From contig NW_008805077.1 in NCBI RefSeq assembly GCF_000004825.1, forward strand, positions 1-64,000: 64,000 bases of DNA, in the 5' to 3' direction. Source of the stretch: Heterostelium album PN500 (lineage: Eukaryota > Evosea > Eumycetozoa > Acytosteliales > Acytosteliaceae). Positions 1-9,245 of this stretch are shown one piece after another. The notes under the pieces were generated by a model. That model was not told the DNA's origin and ran no database searches. It saw only the letters and a list, made by a program, of their open reading frames with translations. The position numbers and the translations under genes were made by a program. Position 1 is the first letter of the stretch. Each line of letters begins with the position of its first letter.

Positions 1-123
1 GCAACCCGGGGCTATGCCCTGTGGCAACCCGGGGCTATGCCCTGTGGCAACCCGGGGCTATGCCCTGTGGCAACCCGGGGCTATGCCCTGTGGCAACCCG
101 GGGCTATGCCCTGTGGCAACCCG
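1..123. repeat. GC-rich 23-bp minisatellite, five units plus partial
   Basis: Unit starts lie at 1, 24, 47, 70, 93 and 116; the unit begins gcaacccggggctatgcc and ends ctgtg. Units are identical as far as I can read. Each contains a small hairpin (gggc-tat-gccc). The array is strikingly GC-rich in a very AT-rich setting and starts at the window edge, so its true length is unknown. It runs directly into the palindrome that follows, sharing the first eight bases of the unit. Confidence 0.95.
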
Positions 124-167
124 CATATTAATCATCAGGTAAACCTGACGATTAATATGCGGGTTGC
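116..167. repeat. 52-bp near-perfect palindrome ending the minisatellite
   Basis: Left arm gcaacccgcatattaatc (116-133) is the exact reverse complement of 150-167. Inside it, tcaggt (135-140) and acctga (143-148) pair across an aa loop; only 134/149 (a/c) mismatch. The outer eight bases match the start of the 23-bp unit, so the palindrome probably arose from, or seeded, the array. Confidence 0.9.
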
Positions 168-884
168 AGATATATTGAAGTGTAATAAACTATCTTTTAT
201 TTCTGTAATTGAAATCTGGAATATTTGATTGAAAGTACCTTTCTATATTTTTTAGTTTTGCATTTTGTCCTAACATTTTTGTAAAGGTAAACCTTTACGA
301 TTAAAATGGGAGTTGCTTTAAATTGATATAAAAAGGTGTTTTATATCTCATAAATTAAATTCTTTATGAATTGATTGAAGTTTAAAAATATTATAAATAA
401 ATTTTGCATTATGGGCATGAGTTTTTATCTATGAAAACTGCTGTTTTGAAGAATGATTTTATTATATTAGATAGAATTGATTACCTATTTTGCAAAACAA
501 AAACTTGGATTTACAGACATCGAATTTTGTTAAATTAGATGTGATTTAAATAGAATATGCTAGTAACTACTGTATTACTCTAAATTAAACCAAATTACTA
601 ATAGAATAATTGATTCTATTAGTGATTCAAAAATTGATTGATTTATTCATTAATTCATTGATTTAATCATGTATTCTATTCTTTCAATCTATTTAAATAT
701 TTATTACCTTTTAATTGATAAATACTTTTATATTCATTTTTTTTTGAATGAATTCATTTATTAATCATAGATTCCAAAGTAAATGAATCATATCAAGTCG
801 TGTGAATCGAATAAATAAATATGATTTATTATTTTAAAACTGAAACTATATGTTTTATTCTTGATCATCACTATCCACAAATTG
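168..884. other. AT-rich non-coding stretch
   Basis: Apart from the half-palindrome at 281-316 I see no coding potential, no tRNA and no long repeat. It contains many short attaattcattgattta-type AT tracts. Confidence 0.6.
281..316. repeat. Diverged half-copy of the palindrome
   Basis: gtaaaggt-aa-acctttac (281-298) is a perfect short palindrome around the same ggtaaacc core as at 138-145, followed by gattaaaatgggagttgc (299-316), which matches 15 of 18 bases of the right arm at 150-167. A matching left arm is not visible. Confidence 0.65.
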
Positions 885-1023
885 TCATTGATCTTCGTTG
901 ACCACTTGAAGTGGTGTCATATCTCGTTGTTTCTGTTTCTCTAACAATCTTTTATTATTTACTTGTTGATTTTGTTGTAACTTTCTATTATCTACATTTG
1001 GTTGTTGTTGCTTCTGCTGCTGC

Positions 1024-1070
<47 letters not shown>

Positions 1071-1340
1071 TTCATATTCAACTTGTTGTTGATGTTGCTG
1101 TTGTTGATATGCACCATAATTTCCTAAATGATAATCAATAAATGTTTAGTAACATTCTATTAATTAATAAACTAATGCTTATAAATTTACATACCTCAAT
1201 AGCAATAAGAACACCTTGGCTTTGTGTAGCAGGCCCGGTCTCCAACTGTACTTTCATTGGCATCGCTGAACCCTCTGTTTTGATAATGTTGATGATCATA
1301 CTATTAATTGGTTGTACTTGAAATGTATAACATATTAAAA
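885..1340 (-). CDS. Two reverse-strand coding exons of an unidentified, Gln-rich gene
   Basis: Reverse strand. An exon 1195-1340 reads YTFQVQPINSMIINIIKTEG... then MPMKVQLETGPATQSQG... and ends at a good donor (GTATGT at 1194-1189). After a 71-nt intron (acceptor ATTTAG at 1129-1124) the next exon starts at 1123. Spliced as drawn it reads an Asn/Ser-rich tail ending at 992; one other frame of the same exon is a long poly-Gln stretch open to a stop at 885-887. Which frame is used is unresolved. The exon 1195-1340 is faintly reminiscent of the C-terminal part of Rad9 (9-1-1 clamp), but I could not confirm this. The 5' part is unclear; the exon at 2397-2698 has a matching splice phase. Confidence 0.4.
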
Positions 1341-2093
1341 CTATATTAAATTTTATTGAAGTTTAAAAAAGTTGGGTATTGGCAGTGGCCGTGGCGCGCT
1401 GTAGCCACACCAAAATCCAAATACTAGGAATATGACGTATTGGAACTAAATTAAATACTAATATATAGTATGTGTATTGTTGTTGTTTAAAGTATAGGAT
1501 AACCCAATAAGCGAATTAAATGAGCAATCTAATTATAACTATCTAAACTATCGATCTGCATGGGTCACAGGCCACCAAAGAATTGATTTGGCATCATTAA
1601 GTTCGATTTTATGTTCTATAGTACATCACATTGATTAGTAAAGAATGATTTAAGTTGAAATCTATGACTGAAATATACTTATTTATAAGATATTTTTGAT
1701 GCATTTAAATCACTCATTTCTCTTTATTCACTTTGACCTATATATATGTGTTATCATCGTATCTCCATAAATACCACCTTTTCTTAGTCCATGGCTATGA
1801 TGATATTCACTTTATATATGTGACTATCAAAATTTCTATCTTTATATCTGTGTTTTATTATAGTACATGTTCAATCCACCCCACCCATTTGAATCTCTAT
1901 TTAAATATCATTTTTAAATCATATAAATTACTATTCATCCTTATTTACACTCTATATATTGTGATCTGTGATATTACTACTTACAATTAGTTAACCAAAA
2001 CCAATCCTTTTTGTTTTAATGGCTAAACTTTTTGATCAAGCTCTTTACTCTTTTTTTCCTCTGTTTTACTTGACAATATTACACTACAATTTT

Positions 2094-2110
2094 TTCGTAG
2101 TTGTTACGAA
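2094..2110. repeat. Palindromic element ttcgta-gttgt-tacgaa
   Basis: Arms ttcgta and tacgaa are exact reverse complements around a gttgt loop. Nearly the same 16 bases recur at 2213-2228, and ctacga-aacaa-tcgtag lies at about 3452-3468 in the opposite orientation. A related hairpin, acgaat-ggg-attcgt, lies near 2174-2188. Confidence 0.7.
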
Positions 2111-2212
2111 GTTTTTACATAGTATTCAACTCAATAAATGCAAAAAAAAAAAAATTTGTATGAAAAAGCATACTACGAATGGGATTCGTTATGCCCTTTT
2201 TTACACATTAAA

Positions 2213-2228
2213 TTCGTAGTTGTTACGA
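2213..2228. repeat. Second copy of the TTCGTA palindromic element
   Basis: ttcgtagttgttacga, the same as the copy at 2094 except that the last arm base differs. The two copies are 119 bp apart in direct orientation. No known consensus is recognised. Confidence 0.65.
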
Positions 2229-2396
2229 CAATTTATTTTTTAATGAGAAAAAAAAATGTTAAATAACTTTAAAAAGAACACTTGCAACGATTTTATAGAT
2301 AATCTATATTATAAATGAGAATATTTATTTTTTTGTTAATCATAATTACTATATTAGTATTTATTCAGAAGATAAAGCTTTTAAATGTAAACATAC

Positions 2397-2698
2397 CAAT
2401 ATTGCATTCATAGACATGTCTCATAGTTGAATCTACTATTGCAAAAGATCGTCAATGCATCATCGATCTCTACAATGTCAGTTTCATTTGTCTTTTGTAT
2501 CTTTTCACCACCTTGTTTGAATTTGATACTGTTTTCAAATGAATTATTGATTATACTATACAATGTTTGTTATTGTAGCTTCCCACCAAGTGCTATATCG
2601 ACACCATCTATTTTTTTTGTTAGTTCACATTCTAAACATCAATTAAATATACACTGGAATGACATACTATTTGATTTAGCAAAGACTTTTTTGTCCAT
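2397..2698 (-). pseudogene. Decayed or unresolved reverse-strand coding exon
   Basis: Reverse strand, beginning MDKKVFAKSNSMSFQ. It reads as protein-like sequence over about 100 codons (for example KFKQGGEKIQKTNETDIVEI) but not in one continuous frame: the starting frame carries two stops, and the frame that reaches the good GTATGT donor at 2396-2391 is another (DSTMRHVYECNI). Either short introns are hidden here or the exon is a pseudogene. Its donor phase fits the acceptor at 1341, so it may belong with the exons at 885-1340. Family not recognised. Confidence 0.35.
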
Positions 2699-2774
2699 TT
2701 TGGAATAACGATGGGCGAACATCAGATGATCGATTATTCTTCTCTCTCTTTGTGTTGTTTGTCTTTGTTGTATT

Positions 2775-2957
2775 TCAGAAGTTCGAACGATCGTTGTTGT
2801 TCTGTGGTTGTAGTTGCTGTAATTTGAGTTGTTGCTGCTGTTGATGTTGATATTGTTGTTGTTGGTTCGTTGGTCGCATTTGTAGTGTTTGTTGGTTTAG
2901 TAGCAATATCTGCTGAGAAAGATATTCGATCTCCATATCTTGACTCTCCAAATAACT
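2775..2957 (-). CDS. C-terminal Gln-rich exon of an unidentified gene
   Basis: Reverse strand, read from an acceptor TTATTAG at 2964-2958 to a TGA at 2777-2775. The translation starts YLESQDMEIEYLSQQILLLN, continues as Gln-rich sequence and ends NNNDRSNF. The amphipathic start followed by a poly-Gln tail is typical of dictyostelid transcription- or RNA-related proteins, but the family cannot be named. Upstream exons were not identified in the ATT/GTT-repeat DNA at 2960-3250. Confidence 0.35.
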   Translation of the reverse strand, partial: SYLESQDMEIEYLSQQILLLNQQTLQMRPTNQQQQYQHQQQQQLKLQQLQPQNNNDRSNF

Positions 2958-4116
2958 AATAAATGGATTATTTAAATTAAAAAAACTATTGTTATAGATT
3001 ATTGTTATTATTGTTATTATTATTATTATTATAATTAATATTGTTATTGCTATAAGTGAAGTTATTGTTATTGTTATTGTTAATGTTACTGTTATTGTTA
3101 TTGTTACTGTTGACTATCTCAAATTAAATAACTATTGTTTGATATTGCTATCAAATCTGCAAATCGATAATAAATAACTATTAATTGACTATCTTAAATT
3201 AAATCTTAAATATTATTATTAATTGACTATCTCAAATTAATAACTATTGTTTGAAATGATCATTTTTTTTTTTTTTTTTGGTTCGAGTCATCAAAATAAA
3301 TTTTTAAAATTAATGTGGTAAAAATCTCGACAAATTGTAAAAAAATGATAACCACACTGGCACACCTTAAATTTTTACTATGATCAAAATGCACGTTTCA
3401 AAAGTGAAAAACTTTTTTCACACACTGATTTGTGTGGTGCCCATGACAACTACGAAACAATCGTAGTGATTAGTTAAACATCTAAATACAACGTAAAACA
3501 ATATAGGTATATTTATTTTTGAAACAAATAATTGTTAAAATATTAATAAAAATAAAGAAAATAAAAAAATTGGGTGGTCCATTTCAAAAAAATCGTGCCA
3601 GATGAGTTGTCAAAAAAATGAAAAATTTGAAGTCCCCAGTTCACGAAATTTTTATATGGGGTTCGCATTAATTTTTTTTCCTCTCATATTAACCCCCATA
3701 TAAAAATTTTCACTTGTGTATCTAAAGATTTAAAATGAAAGTAAAAAAAAAAAAAAAAAAAATTTGGTTGTCATTTCATTATAACATTTAGATTCTAAAG
3801 AAAGTTTGGTGCTGCACTATTTGAAGTAGATGAACGCCATATTCATTTTTAATTCTAATTATTTAATAATTTAAAACCATCACAACACACCCATTTACAT
3901 TCAACCATTCAACCAACATCGATTCATCTAATCTTTATGATTAATTCATTAATTTTTAAAGCAACTCAATTGGAGGTGTAATATCAATTTGGCAAATGAA
4001 ACTGGTGATCACACCTATCGCGAACCAACAGAGTGATAAGAAATCGGTTAAGGAGACTTACAATCATTAGAAAGATGAACGGATCAAAATATTAAGAATA
4101 TACAAATACAATCAAT
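2958..4116. other. AT-rich non-coding region with degenerate repeats
   Basis: Holds GTT/ATT microsatellite DNA (about 2995-3110) and imperfect direct repeats built on ttgactatctcaaattaa (3110-3142, 3186-3204, 3224-3254). It also has a TTCGTA-type hairpin near 3452-3468 and an inverted repeat at 3645-3712. No gene is apparent. Confidence 0.6.
3645..3712. repeat. Inverted repeat, about 20-bp arms
   Basis: gaaatttttatatggggtt (3645-3662 region) pairs with aacccccatataaaaatttt (3691-3710), with one extra C and about 28 bp between the arms. Could be a relic of a small inverted-repeat element or a transcript hairpin. No target-site duplication is evident. Confidence 0.6.
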
Positions 4117-4344
4117 TCAAACTTCATCCGATATTTTGAAGAACACCCTTTGACACCAACCAATTTCACCTATCAAATTATTCAATAGTAATAATAACAA
4201 TGATTGTCGATAAAGAGAACTAATATTGTAGTGTATGATTAATTGTAACAGCAGTTCCTTTAATACTGGGTGTGTTTGTTGTGGATACTTTTGTATTGTA
4301 TAAAGATCAAAACGTGAGAAATAGCTGTTGTTGTTGCTGCTCAA
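4117..4344 (-). pseudogene. Fragment of an F-box-like dictyostelid protein
   Basis: A 75-codon reverse-strand open stretch with no in-frame ATG (it begins at TTG and an in-frame stop precedes it). It contains HPVLKELLLQLIIHYNISSL followed by YRQSLLLLLL and QRVFFKISDEV. That is the layout I associate with the N-termini of the large dictyostelid F-box-like/LRR families (leucine-rich helix, SLYRxSL, then a Phe/Ile-rich segment ending ISDE). The usual several-hundred-residue repeat region is absent, so it looks like a 5' remnant of a duplicated gene. Family assignment is inference. Confidence 0.4.
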
Positions 4345-4511
4345 TCATCATACTTCGAACTTGGTATTGCTTGTTACATGCTGTTGAATGAAAGTCTTTG
4401 TAAGAGCATCGACATACAGGTAGATTAGATGATATCCAATAGGTAAAATTAAATCAAGAACAATTTAATAAAAAAGAATATTTTTTAAAATATAAACATG
4501 AACGTTTTTTA

Positions 4512-5777
4512 TTAAACAAATTTTAATTCAGTTGATACACCATAGTGATCGCTGAGTTGTGAAAATGGAAAACCTTCAATGAAAAATGGTTCGACCTTTG
4601 TAGTACCTGGAACCAATATATTGTTATTATTATTATGATTTTTTTGGTTGGAATCTGCGTTGTCCACGGAGAGGTGAGATGGTTGAATACGATTGACTAG
4701 AAATATGTAATCTAGACTCTTCATACAACAATAGTCGTTCTTATTTGTTAGGGCAGTCTCTTTTGCCGATAATACACCATTGACATCAGTAGCATCACCA
4801 ACGGTTGGTGGATGCAATCCAGTGTCATTCTTTAGAAGATCTAACATTTCAAACAACTGTACCTGGCCATCTAGATGATTCTTGTTTGAGATTAAATCGA
4901 TCATTTCCAAGTACTCTTTGGTGTCAGATCCAGAGTCATGCGATGTCTTGGATACTCTAGAGTCGACATTCAGGTCTCCAGCCAATATAATTGGATATTG
5001 ATCGTTGGATGTCATGAGATGCATGAATTCGCGTAATTGGTTTAACTGCTTGGTTCTCACCGAATCATTCTTAACATTGTCTGTACTCTCTGTGGTTGAA
5101 TTTGGATGCACATACGATGCCTGTAGATGAGTTGAGAATAAATGAATATAATGTTTGTTCTTCTCGATTTCAATCTTTGCATAGATGGCACCCTTTGCAG
5201 CCAACATATCACTGTCAACACCCTGCTGATATAAAAGATACTCTTGTTTAACTATTGGATACTTTGAGATGATCGCTACACCACCATCCACCAAGAATGT
5301 CGACTTTAAATAGGAGGGTAGAGGTGAAGTTGCATGATATTTGAATCCCTGTGCGGTAGCTCGCTCTAAAAATCGTCTCTGTCTGTAGGAGAATGCAGAA
5401 AACAACTCTTGGAAACAAATGATATCGTACTGACCAAGAATTGAGGTGTCTAACTTGGCGTACCTTTGATGCTGCTCCTTTAACTTGCGTTCCGACACCG
5501 GCGATAACAGTTTCGGTGGACGTGGAGATCTCCAAGGTGATAAATAAGGTATCGTTGGAAATCTGTCTTTATCTACGGTATAGAGTGAATAGGGAACACC
5601 AGATTGCGATGTGAATGATTTTATTAATTTCTCTGCACCCAAGTCTGTTGAAATCATACATTCCAATCTTTCATCTTTGTAATCATTGAAATTATTTCTA
5701 ATTCCTGGTGGTCTAATAAATACATTATATGTTAACAATTTTATGTGTAAATTCATTAAAACATCTTGAGACACCAT
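4512..5777 (-). CDS. Neutral sphingomyelinase-like endonuclease/exonuclease/phosphatase-fold enzyme
   Basis: Single-exon, 421 aa. Motifs of the Mg-dependent EEP superfamily appear in order: LLTYNVF (14-20), ICFQELF with metal-binding Glu (E124), DGGVAIISKYPI (164-175), FSTHLQASY (214-222, catalytic His H217), LAGDLNVDSR (265-274), LDYIFL (355-360) and LSDHYGV (408-414). LAAKGAIYAKI (192-202) matches the sphingomyelinase C subgroup rather than Ape1 or inositol phosphatases, so hydrolysis of sphingomyelin-type lipids to ceramide and a phosphobase is the likely reaction. No TM segment or signal peptide is visible, so it is predicted cytosolic or peripheral. An Asn-rich insert lies near 378-386. 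The start ATG follows an A/T-rich leader. Substrate is inferred. Confidence 0.8.
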   Translation of the reverse strand: MVSQDVLMNLHIKLLTYNVFIRPPGIRNNFNDYKDERLECMISTDLGAEKLIKSFTSQSGVPYSLYTVDKDRFPTIPYLSPWRSPRPPKLLSPVSERKLKEQHQRYAKLDTSILGQYDIICFQELFSAFSYRQRRFLERATAQGFKYHATSPLPSYLKSTFLVDGGVAIISKYPIVKQEYLLYQQGVDSDMLAAKGAIYAKIEIEKNKHYIHLFSTHLQASYVHPNSTTESTDNVKNDSVRTKQLNQLREFMHLMTSNDQYPIILAGDLNVDSRVSKTSHDSGSDTKEYLEMIDLISNKNHLDGQVQLFEMLDLLKNDTGLHPPTVGDATDVNGVLSAKETALTNKNDYCCMKSLDYIFLVNRIQPSHLSVDNADSNQKNHNNNNNILVPGTTKVEPFFIEGFPFSQLSDHYGVSTELKFV

Positions 5778-6114
5778 TTTTTATTATGAATAAAAATATA
5801 AAAAATAAATTATTTAAAATAAAGATAAATAAAAGAAATCTTATAGGTTATATATATATCAAAAAAAAGATAATTTTATGTTAATATAACAAAGTATTAA
5901 GTATCATACTTATAAATAAATATAAATATATAACTATATTAAAAATTATTATTGTAAAACGATTTGTTAATAGTTTGCATAATAATGTAAAAAACAAAGG
6001 GTTACAACATATCTGTAAAACTTTTATTAAAAATTTTCATAAAAAAAAAAAAACAATTTAATATCGAATTTCTAATTTTGGAAATAAATTTGCAAATACA
6101 ATAATTTTATTTTT
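5778..6114. other. Intergenic, AT-rich
   Basis: Upstream region of the sphingomyelinase-like gene and 3' flank of the NCA2-like gene, both on the minus strand. Contains A/T homopolymers only; no motif recognised. Confidence 0.6.
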
Positions 6115-8790
6115 TTAAATTTTATTTTTTAAAAAAGAATAGGTATAAAACATTCTTTGAATGGTTAATATTTTTTCGTTATTTGCAAGGTGATCCGACT
6201 CGAGATCTTGTAGATCTTCGTTTAACCACTGATTTTCAGATTTGTTTTTAATGTGTTGAATGTAATGTTTTAGTTTATCTGTTGTTAGCAATAGTGTTCC
6301 ATATTGTTCGAATGGTATGCATTGTATCTTTAATTCCTCTTCTGATGTCAATTGTTCATAGTTGTCTTTACTACCATCGTTGTTGCTGTTGCTGTTGTTG
6401 TTTTGTACTCCTGAGATTGTCTTTAAGCCTGGGTAGAATGTAGTAAAGTAGGTAGGTGAAGATGCCATGACCAAAGGCGAGAGATAAGTTGGAAGTGTTT
6501 GGTGTTTACCAAAGGTCAGCTGTCGATGCATCGATCGCAAAGCAGAGAGTATCTTTGACTGTGCACGTCTCATCTTTGCCGTGGTATTACCACCTCTAAC
6601 AAGTTGATTGATTTGCCATCCAAGAGCAGTCAGCAAGAGCACTGCCGGTATAGCAGCAAGCAACTGGAAGTTCAATTCGTTGGATTGTAGTAGTTTATCG
6701 ATTGCTTGCATTGCTTTGTCTACATCTACTTTCTCCTTTTGGACCTGAATTAAAAGTAGTCGTACCAAATCACCTAAAACTAAACTTTTGAATGGTTTCT
6801 CAATGGCAGCCTCATAGGGACGCATCACTGTTGTGATATCTCCTTTAGCGGCAAGGTCTACAAGTGTTGCAATATCAGATTCATTAAGATTTCCTCCTGC
6901 CATATCTCTATTGTAGTCGACCACCATACGCTGTAGAGATTCGAGTGACGATTGCAAAGACTTGGGGTCAGCTACATTCATTGTTTTCTGGTCGTATCTT
7001 ATTACATTCCATATGTTTCGCAAAGGCAGCTCGATATGTTCAACAGCGAATCTATGCCAGGCGCGATAATAGTCAGTTGCCGATGATTTGAAATCGCTGT
7101 AGTTATCGTACAAATAGCTACCACTTAGATATCCAATTGTTAGACCAACAGTTATCTTCATCCAATTACGTGAGAGCCAGCCAGGATGTTGGTCATTCGC
7201 TATCTGAAGCTGCATGAATCCAAAGAACTTTTGAATAGCGACAGTGTTGGAGCGAACCATAAAATAGAGTGACTCTTGGTACTTTTCAGTGTCTGGCTGG
7301 TTGAGGAGTGCACAGTCTGCAACCATAGGATCAGTTAATACATCGTAATCACGCATTCTCTCTTGTATCATTCGTGACATTTCGACCAATTGATTGATAT
7401 GATAGTTTATATCAGAGTTTTGTTTTTCGTCACCAGAGAGTATATCGCCACCCTCTATATTGGCACCAAACATCAAGACACTATCATATACTAAAATAAC
7501 AGCTTGACTTGCAATGACATTAAACTGTGATAAACTAGTAAAGTTCTTCATGTTACCAATGTAGAACGTAAGTCGACCAATTGCAATGGCTACCAACTTT
7601 AACAATTTATCTAATCTAGCAATTCTCAACTCTATCTCTTTAGTTGGATGTAAAATATCGTTACTGTCGTCACTCTTTGCTATAGATTTCGATATTTTAC
7701 TGGCAATCTCATCTCTATCTTGTTTGTCATTGTCTTCACTATCCGATGTAATTGGACTGACCTCTTCGGAGCTGCATGGTGAGATACCATCACTACCTCC
7801 ATTATTATTACTACTATTATTATTATTAGAATATCTGCTATTGATTATTTCATCGATTTCAGTGTCTGTTTGCTTCATTATATTCTTTCTAACCAATCTT
7901 TCCATATCGACTCGAATTTCGTGCAACTTGTTGGAGACTGTAATGAATGGTGAACTGTAATTGGCGGTTTGATGTAATCGAGCAAGTTTCTTTTCAAAGT
8001 ATATACGCTTTCTCAGTTGTTGTCGCCAGTATTTCAACCAAAACAATGGTGTCTTCTCGATGATATACCAAGAGTTGGGTGAATCGACGTATCTAGAAGA
8101 CCAATAGTCACGTATCGATTCTATGCGTTGCGACGCTACAAAGAGATAGTCTACAAACAACTGGATCTGATCTGTCAGGAGATTGGACAAGAGCACATGC
8201 TTGCCGACTTTGTAGGTGAGAGTTGGATCATAGTCGGCAACGACCTTACGCTTTCTAGGATGACCACCAGCCAGACGATTATACTTTGCACCGACATTGC
8301 CAACCTCTGAATACAATGGCTCCAACTGCTCCAATGAGCTCAATAGCGAAGCTATTCCAGTGCTAATACCATTGATAGTTGCTACGACCGGTGATTCTGC
8401 TTCTGCTGACTGACTATTCGAACTGATACCAGCTCCACCGGTACCAACACCACCAGCAGCACCCACTTCATTCGACGTCAAACTATCCAATGGTAAAGTG
8501 GTACTCGATTTATTTAGATAGTGACTGGTCGAGCTCTTAACATCTCTAAGTACTCGTGAGTCAGATGTAAGACTATTGAGTGAATCCTGTAAAAGTTTAT
8601 CGAGTTGTTGGTCAATTTGGTCGTGAGGCAATGAAAGAGATGACCATTGACTAATAGGTGAAACAGTTGCTATCTGTTTTCTAATAGCTTTTGTCTTTCT
8701 ATGTATAATACCACTACCACTACTGTAATTTAATTTTGTAGCATTTTCTGTTTTCTTTTTTGCAGTTGATGTTGATTCTGTGTTACTCAT
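6115..8790 (-). CDS. NCA2-like mitochondrial membrane protein
   Basis: Single exon, 891 aa. The C-terminal half matches the NCA2 family (yeast 'nuclear control of ATPase' protein 2, needed for expression of mitochondrial Atp6/Atp8): PGWLSRNWMKITVGLTIGYL around 540-560 as first membrane segment, a middle region with WNVIRYDQKT and many Leu-rich helices, LLLIQVQKEKVDVDKAMQ, then NELNFQLLAAIPAVLLLTAL as second membrane segment near 725-745. A variable Ser/Gly- and Asn-rich N-terminal half is dictyostelid elaboration (for example the Asn run near 325). Likely inner or outer mitochondrial membrane; the role in ATP synthase biogenesis is family knowledge, not shown here. It diverges from the hydrolase gene at 9246, and their promoters share 455 bp. 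Confidence 0.75.
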   Translation of the reverse strand: MSNTESTSTAKKKTENATKLNYSSGSGIIHRKTKAIRKQIATVSPISQWSSLSLPHDQIDQQLDKLLQDSLNSLTSDSRVLRDVKSSTSHYLNKSSTTLPLDSLTSNEVGAAGGVGTGGAGISSNSQSAEAESPVVATINGISTGIASLLSSLEQLEPLYSEVGNVGAKYNRLAGGHPRKRKVVADYDPTLTYKVGKHVLLSNLLTDQIQLFVDYLFVASQRIESIRDYWSSRYVDSPNSWYIIEKTPLFWLKYWRQQLRKRIYFEKKLARLHQTANYSSPFITVSNKLHEIRVDMERLVRKNIMKQTDTEIDEIINSRYSNNNNSSNNNGGSDGISPCSSEEVSPITSDSEDNDKQDRDEIASKISKSIAKSDDSNDILHPTKEIELRIARLDKLLKLVAIAIGRLTFYIGNMKNFTSLSQFNVIASQAVILVYDSVLMFGANIEGGDILSGDEKQNSDINYHINQLVEMSRMIQERMRDYDVLTDPMVADCALLNQPDTEKYQESLYFMVRSNTVAIQKFFGFMQLQIANDQHPGWLSRNWMKITVGLTIGYLSGSYLYDNYSDFKSSATDYYRAWHRFAVEHIELPLRNIWNVIRYDQKTMNVADPKSLQSSLESLQRMVVDYNRDMAGGNLNESDIATLVDLAAKGDITTVMRPYEAAIEKPFKSLVLGDLVRLLLIQVQKEKVDVDKAMQAIDKLLQSNELNFQLLAAIPAVLLLTALGWQINQLVRGGNTTAKMRRAQSKILSALRSMHRQLTFGKHQTLPTYLSPLVMASSPTYFTTFYPGLKTISGVQNNNSNSNNDGSKDNYEQLTSEEELKIQCIPFEQYGTLLLTTDKLKHYIQHIKNKSENQWLNEDLQDLESDHLANNEKILTIQRMFYTYSFLKNKI

Positions 8791-9245
8791 TGCTAATAAG
8801 TATAAAAAACATTAAAAAGAAAAAAAAAAACAATATTATAATTTTGAAATAATTCAAACAAATGAAAATGAAATCAAAATCAGTGATCAATTTATAATTT
8901 AATTCGTAATATTAATCAATAATTTAGATTTAATAAAAAATAAATATTTAAGTTTTGGAAACGTAGCCTTCAAATTATTATGTAAAAAAAAAAAAAAACC
9001 AAAGAATAATTATTAAAAAAATGAACATTAGTTGTTTAATTTAAATACAAAAGATTATAAATTATTAGATGTGGTTAAAGTACCATGATCATATAAAAAA
9101 AGTATACATATCACTACATAAAATAATTAATTAAAAAAATAAAAAAACGTCTTTTTTTTAAAAAACAAAAAAAAAAAAACCAAATGCATTATTTTTTTTA
9201 TCAATAAACAATAAATTATTGTAATATTACATTATAGTGTTAGAT
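8791..9245. promoter_or_regulatory. Shared divergent promoter region
   Basis: AT-rich DNA between the NCA2-like gene (minus) and the alpha/beta hydrolase gene (plus). Several A8-A15 and T8 runs; no recognisable binding site. Confidence 0.4.

Larger units (their letters stand above)
1341..2396. other. AT-rich stretch, intron or intergenic
   Basis: No convincing gene. It may be a long intron between the reverse-strand exons at 1195-1340 and 2397-2698, since acceptor and donor phases match. It holds a GC-rich mini-hairpin at 1391-1408 (gtggc/gccac) and palindromic TTCGTA elements at 2094-2110 and 2213-2228. Confidence 0.5.

Noticed and set aside
911-1141. Plus-strand frame reading poly-Val/Ala
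   Set aside because: It is the antisense of CAA/CAG repeats; the reverse strand carries splice sites and a Gln-rich frame.
1391-1408. GC-rich mini-hairpin gtggc/gccac as a small RNA gene
   Set aside because: Stem of only five pairs and no surrounding structure or promoter.
1733-2219. Two plus-strand frames of 85 and 66 codons
   Set aside because: Composition is that of translated AT-rich DNA, with no conserved motif.
3282-3296. ggttcgagtcatc resembling a tRNA B box
   Set aside because: A poly-T run lies immediately upstream and no A box, acceptor stem or anticodon arm fits.
7586-7960. 124-codon plus-strand frame
   Set aside because: Shadow of the NCA2-like coding sequence on the other strand.
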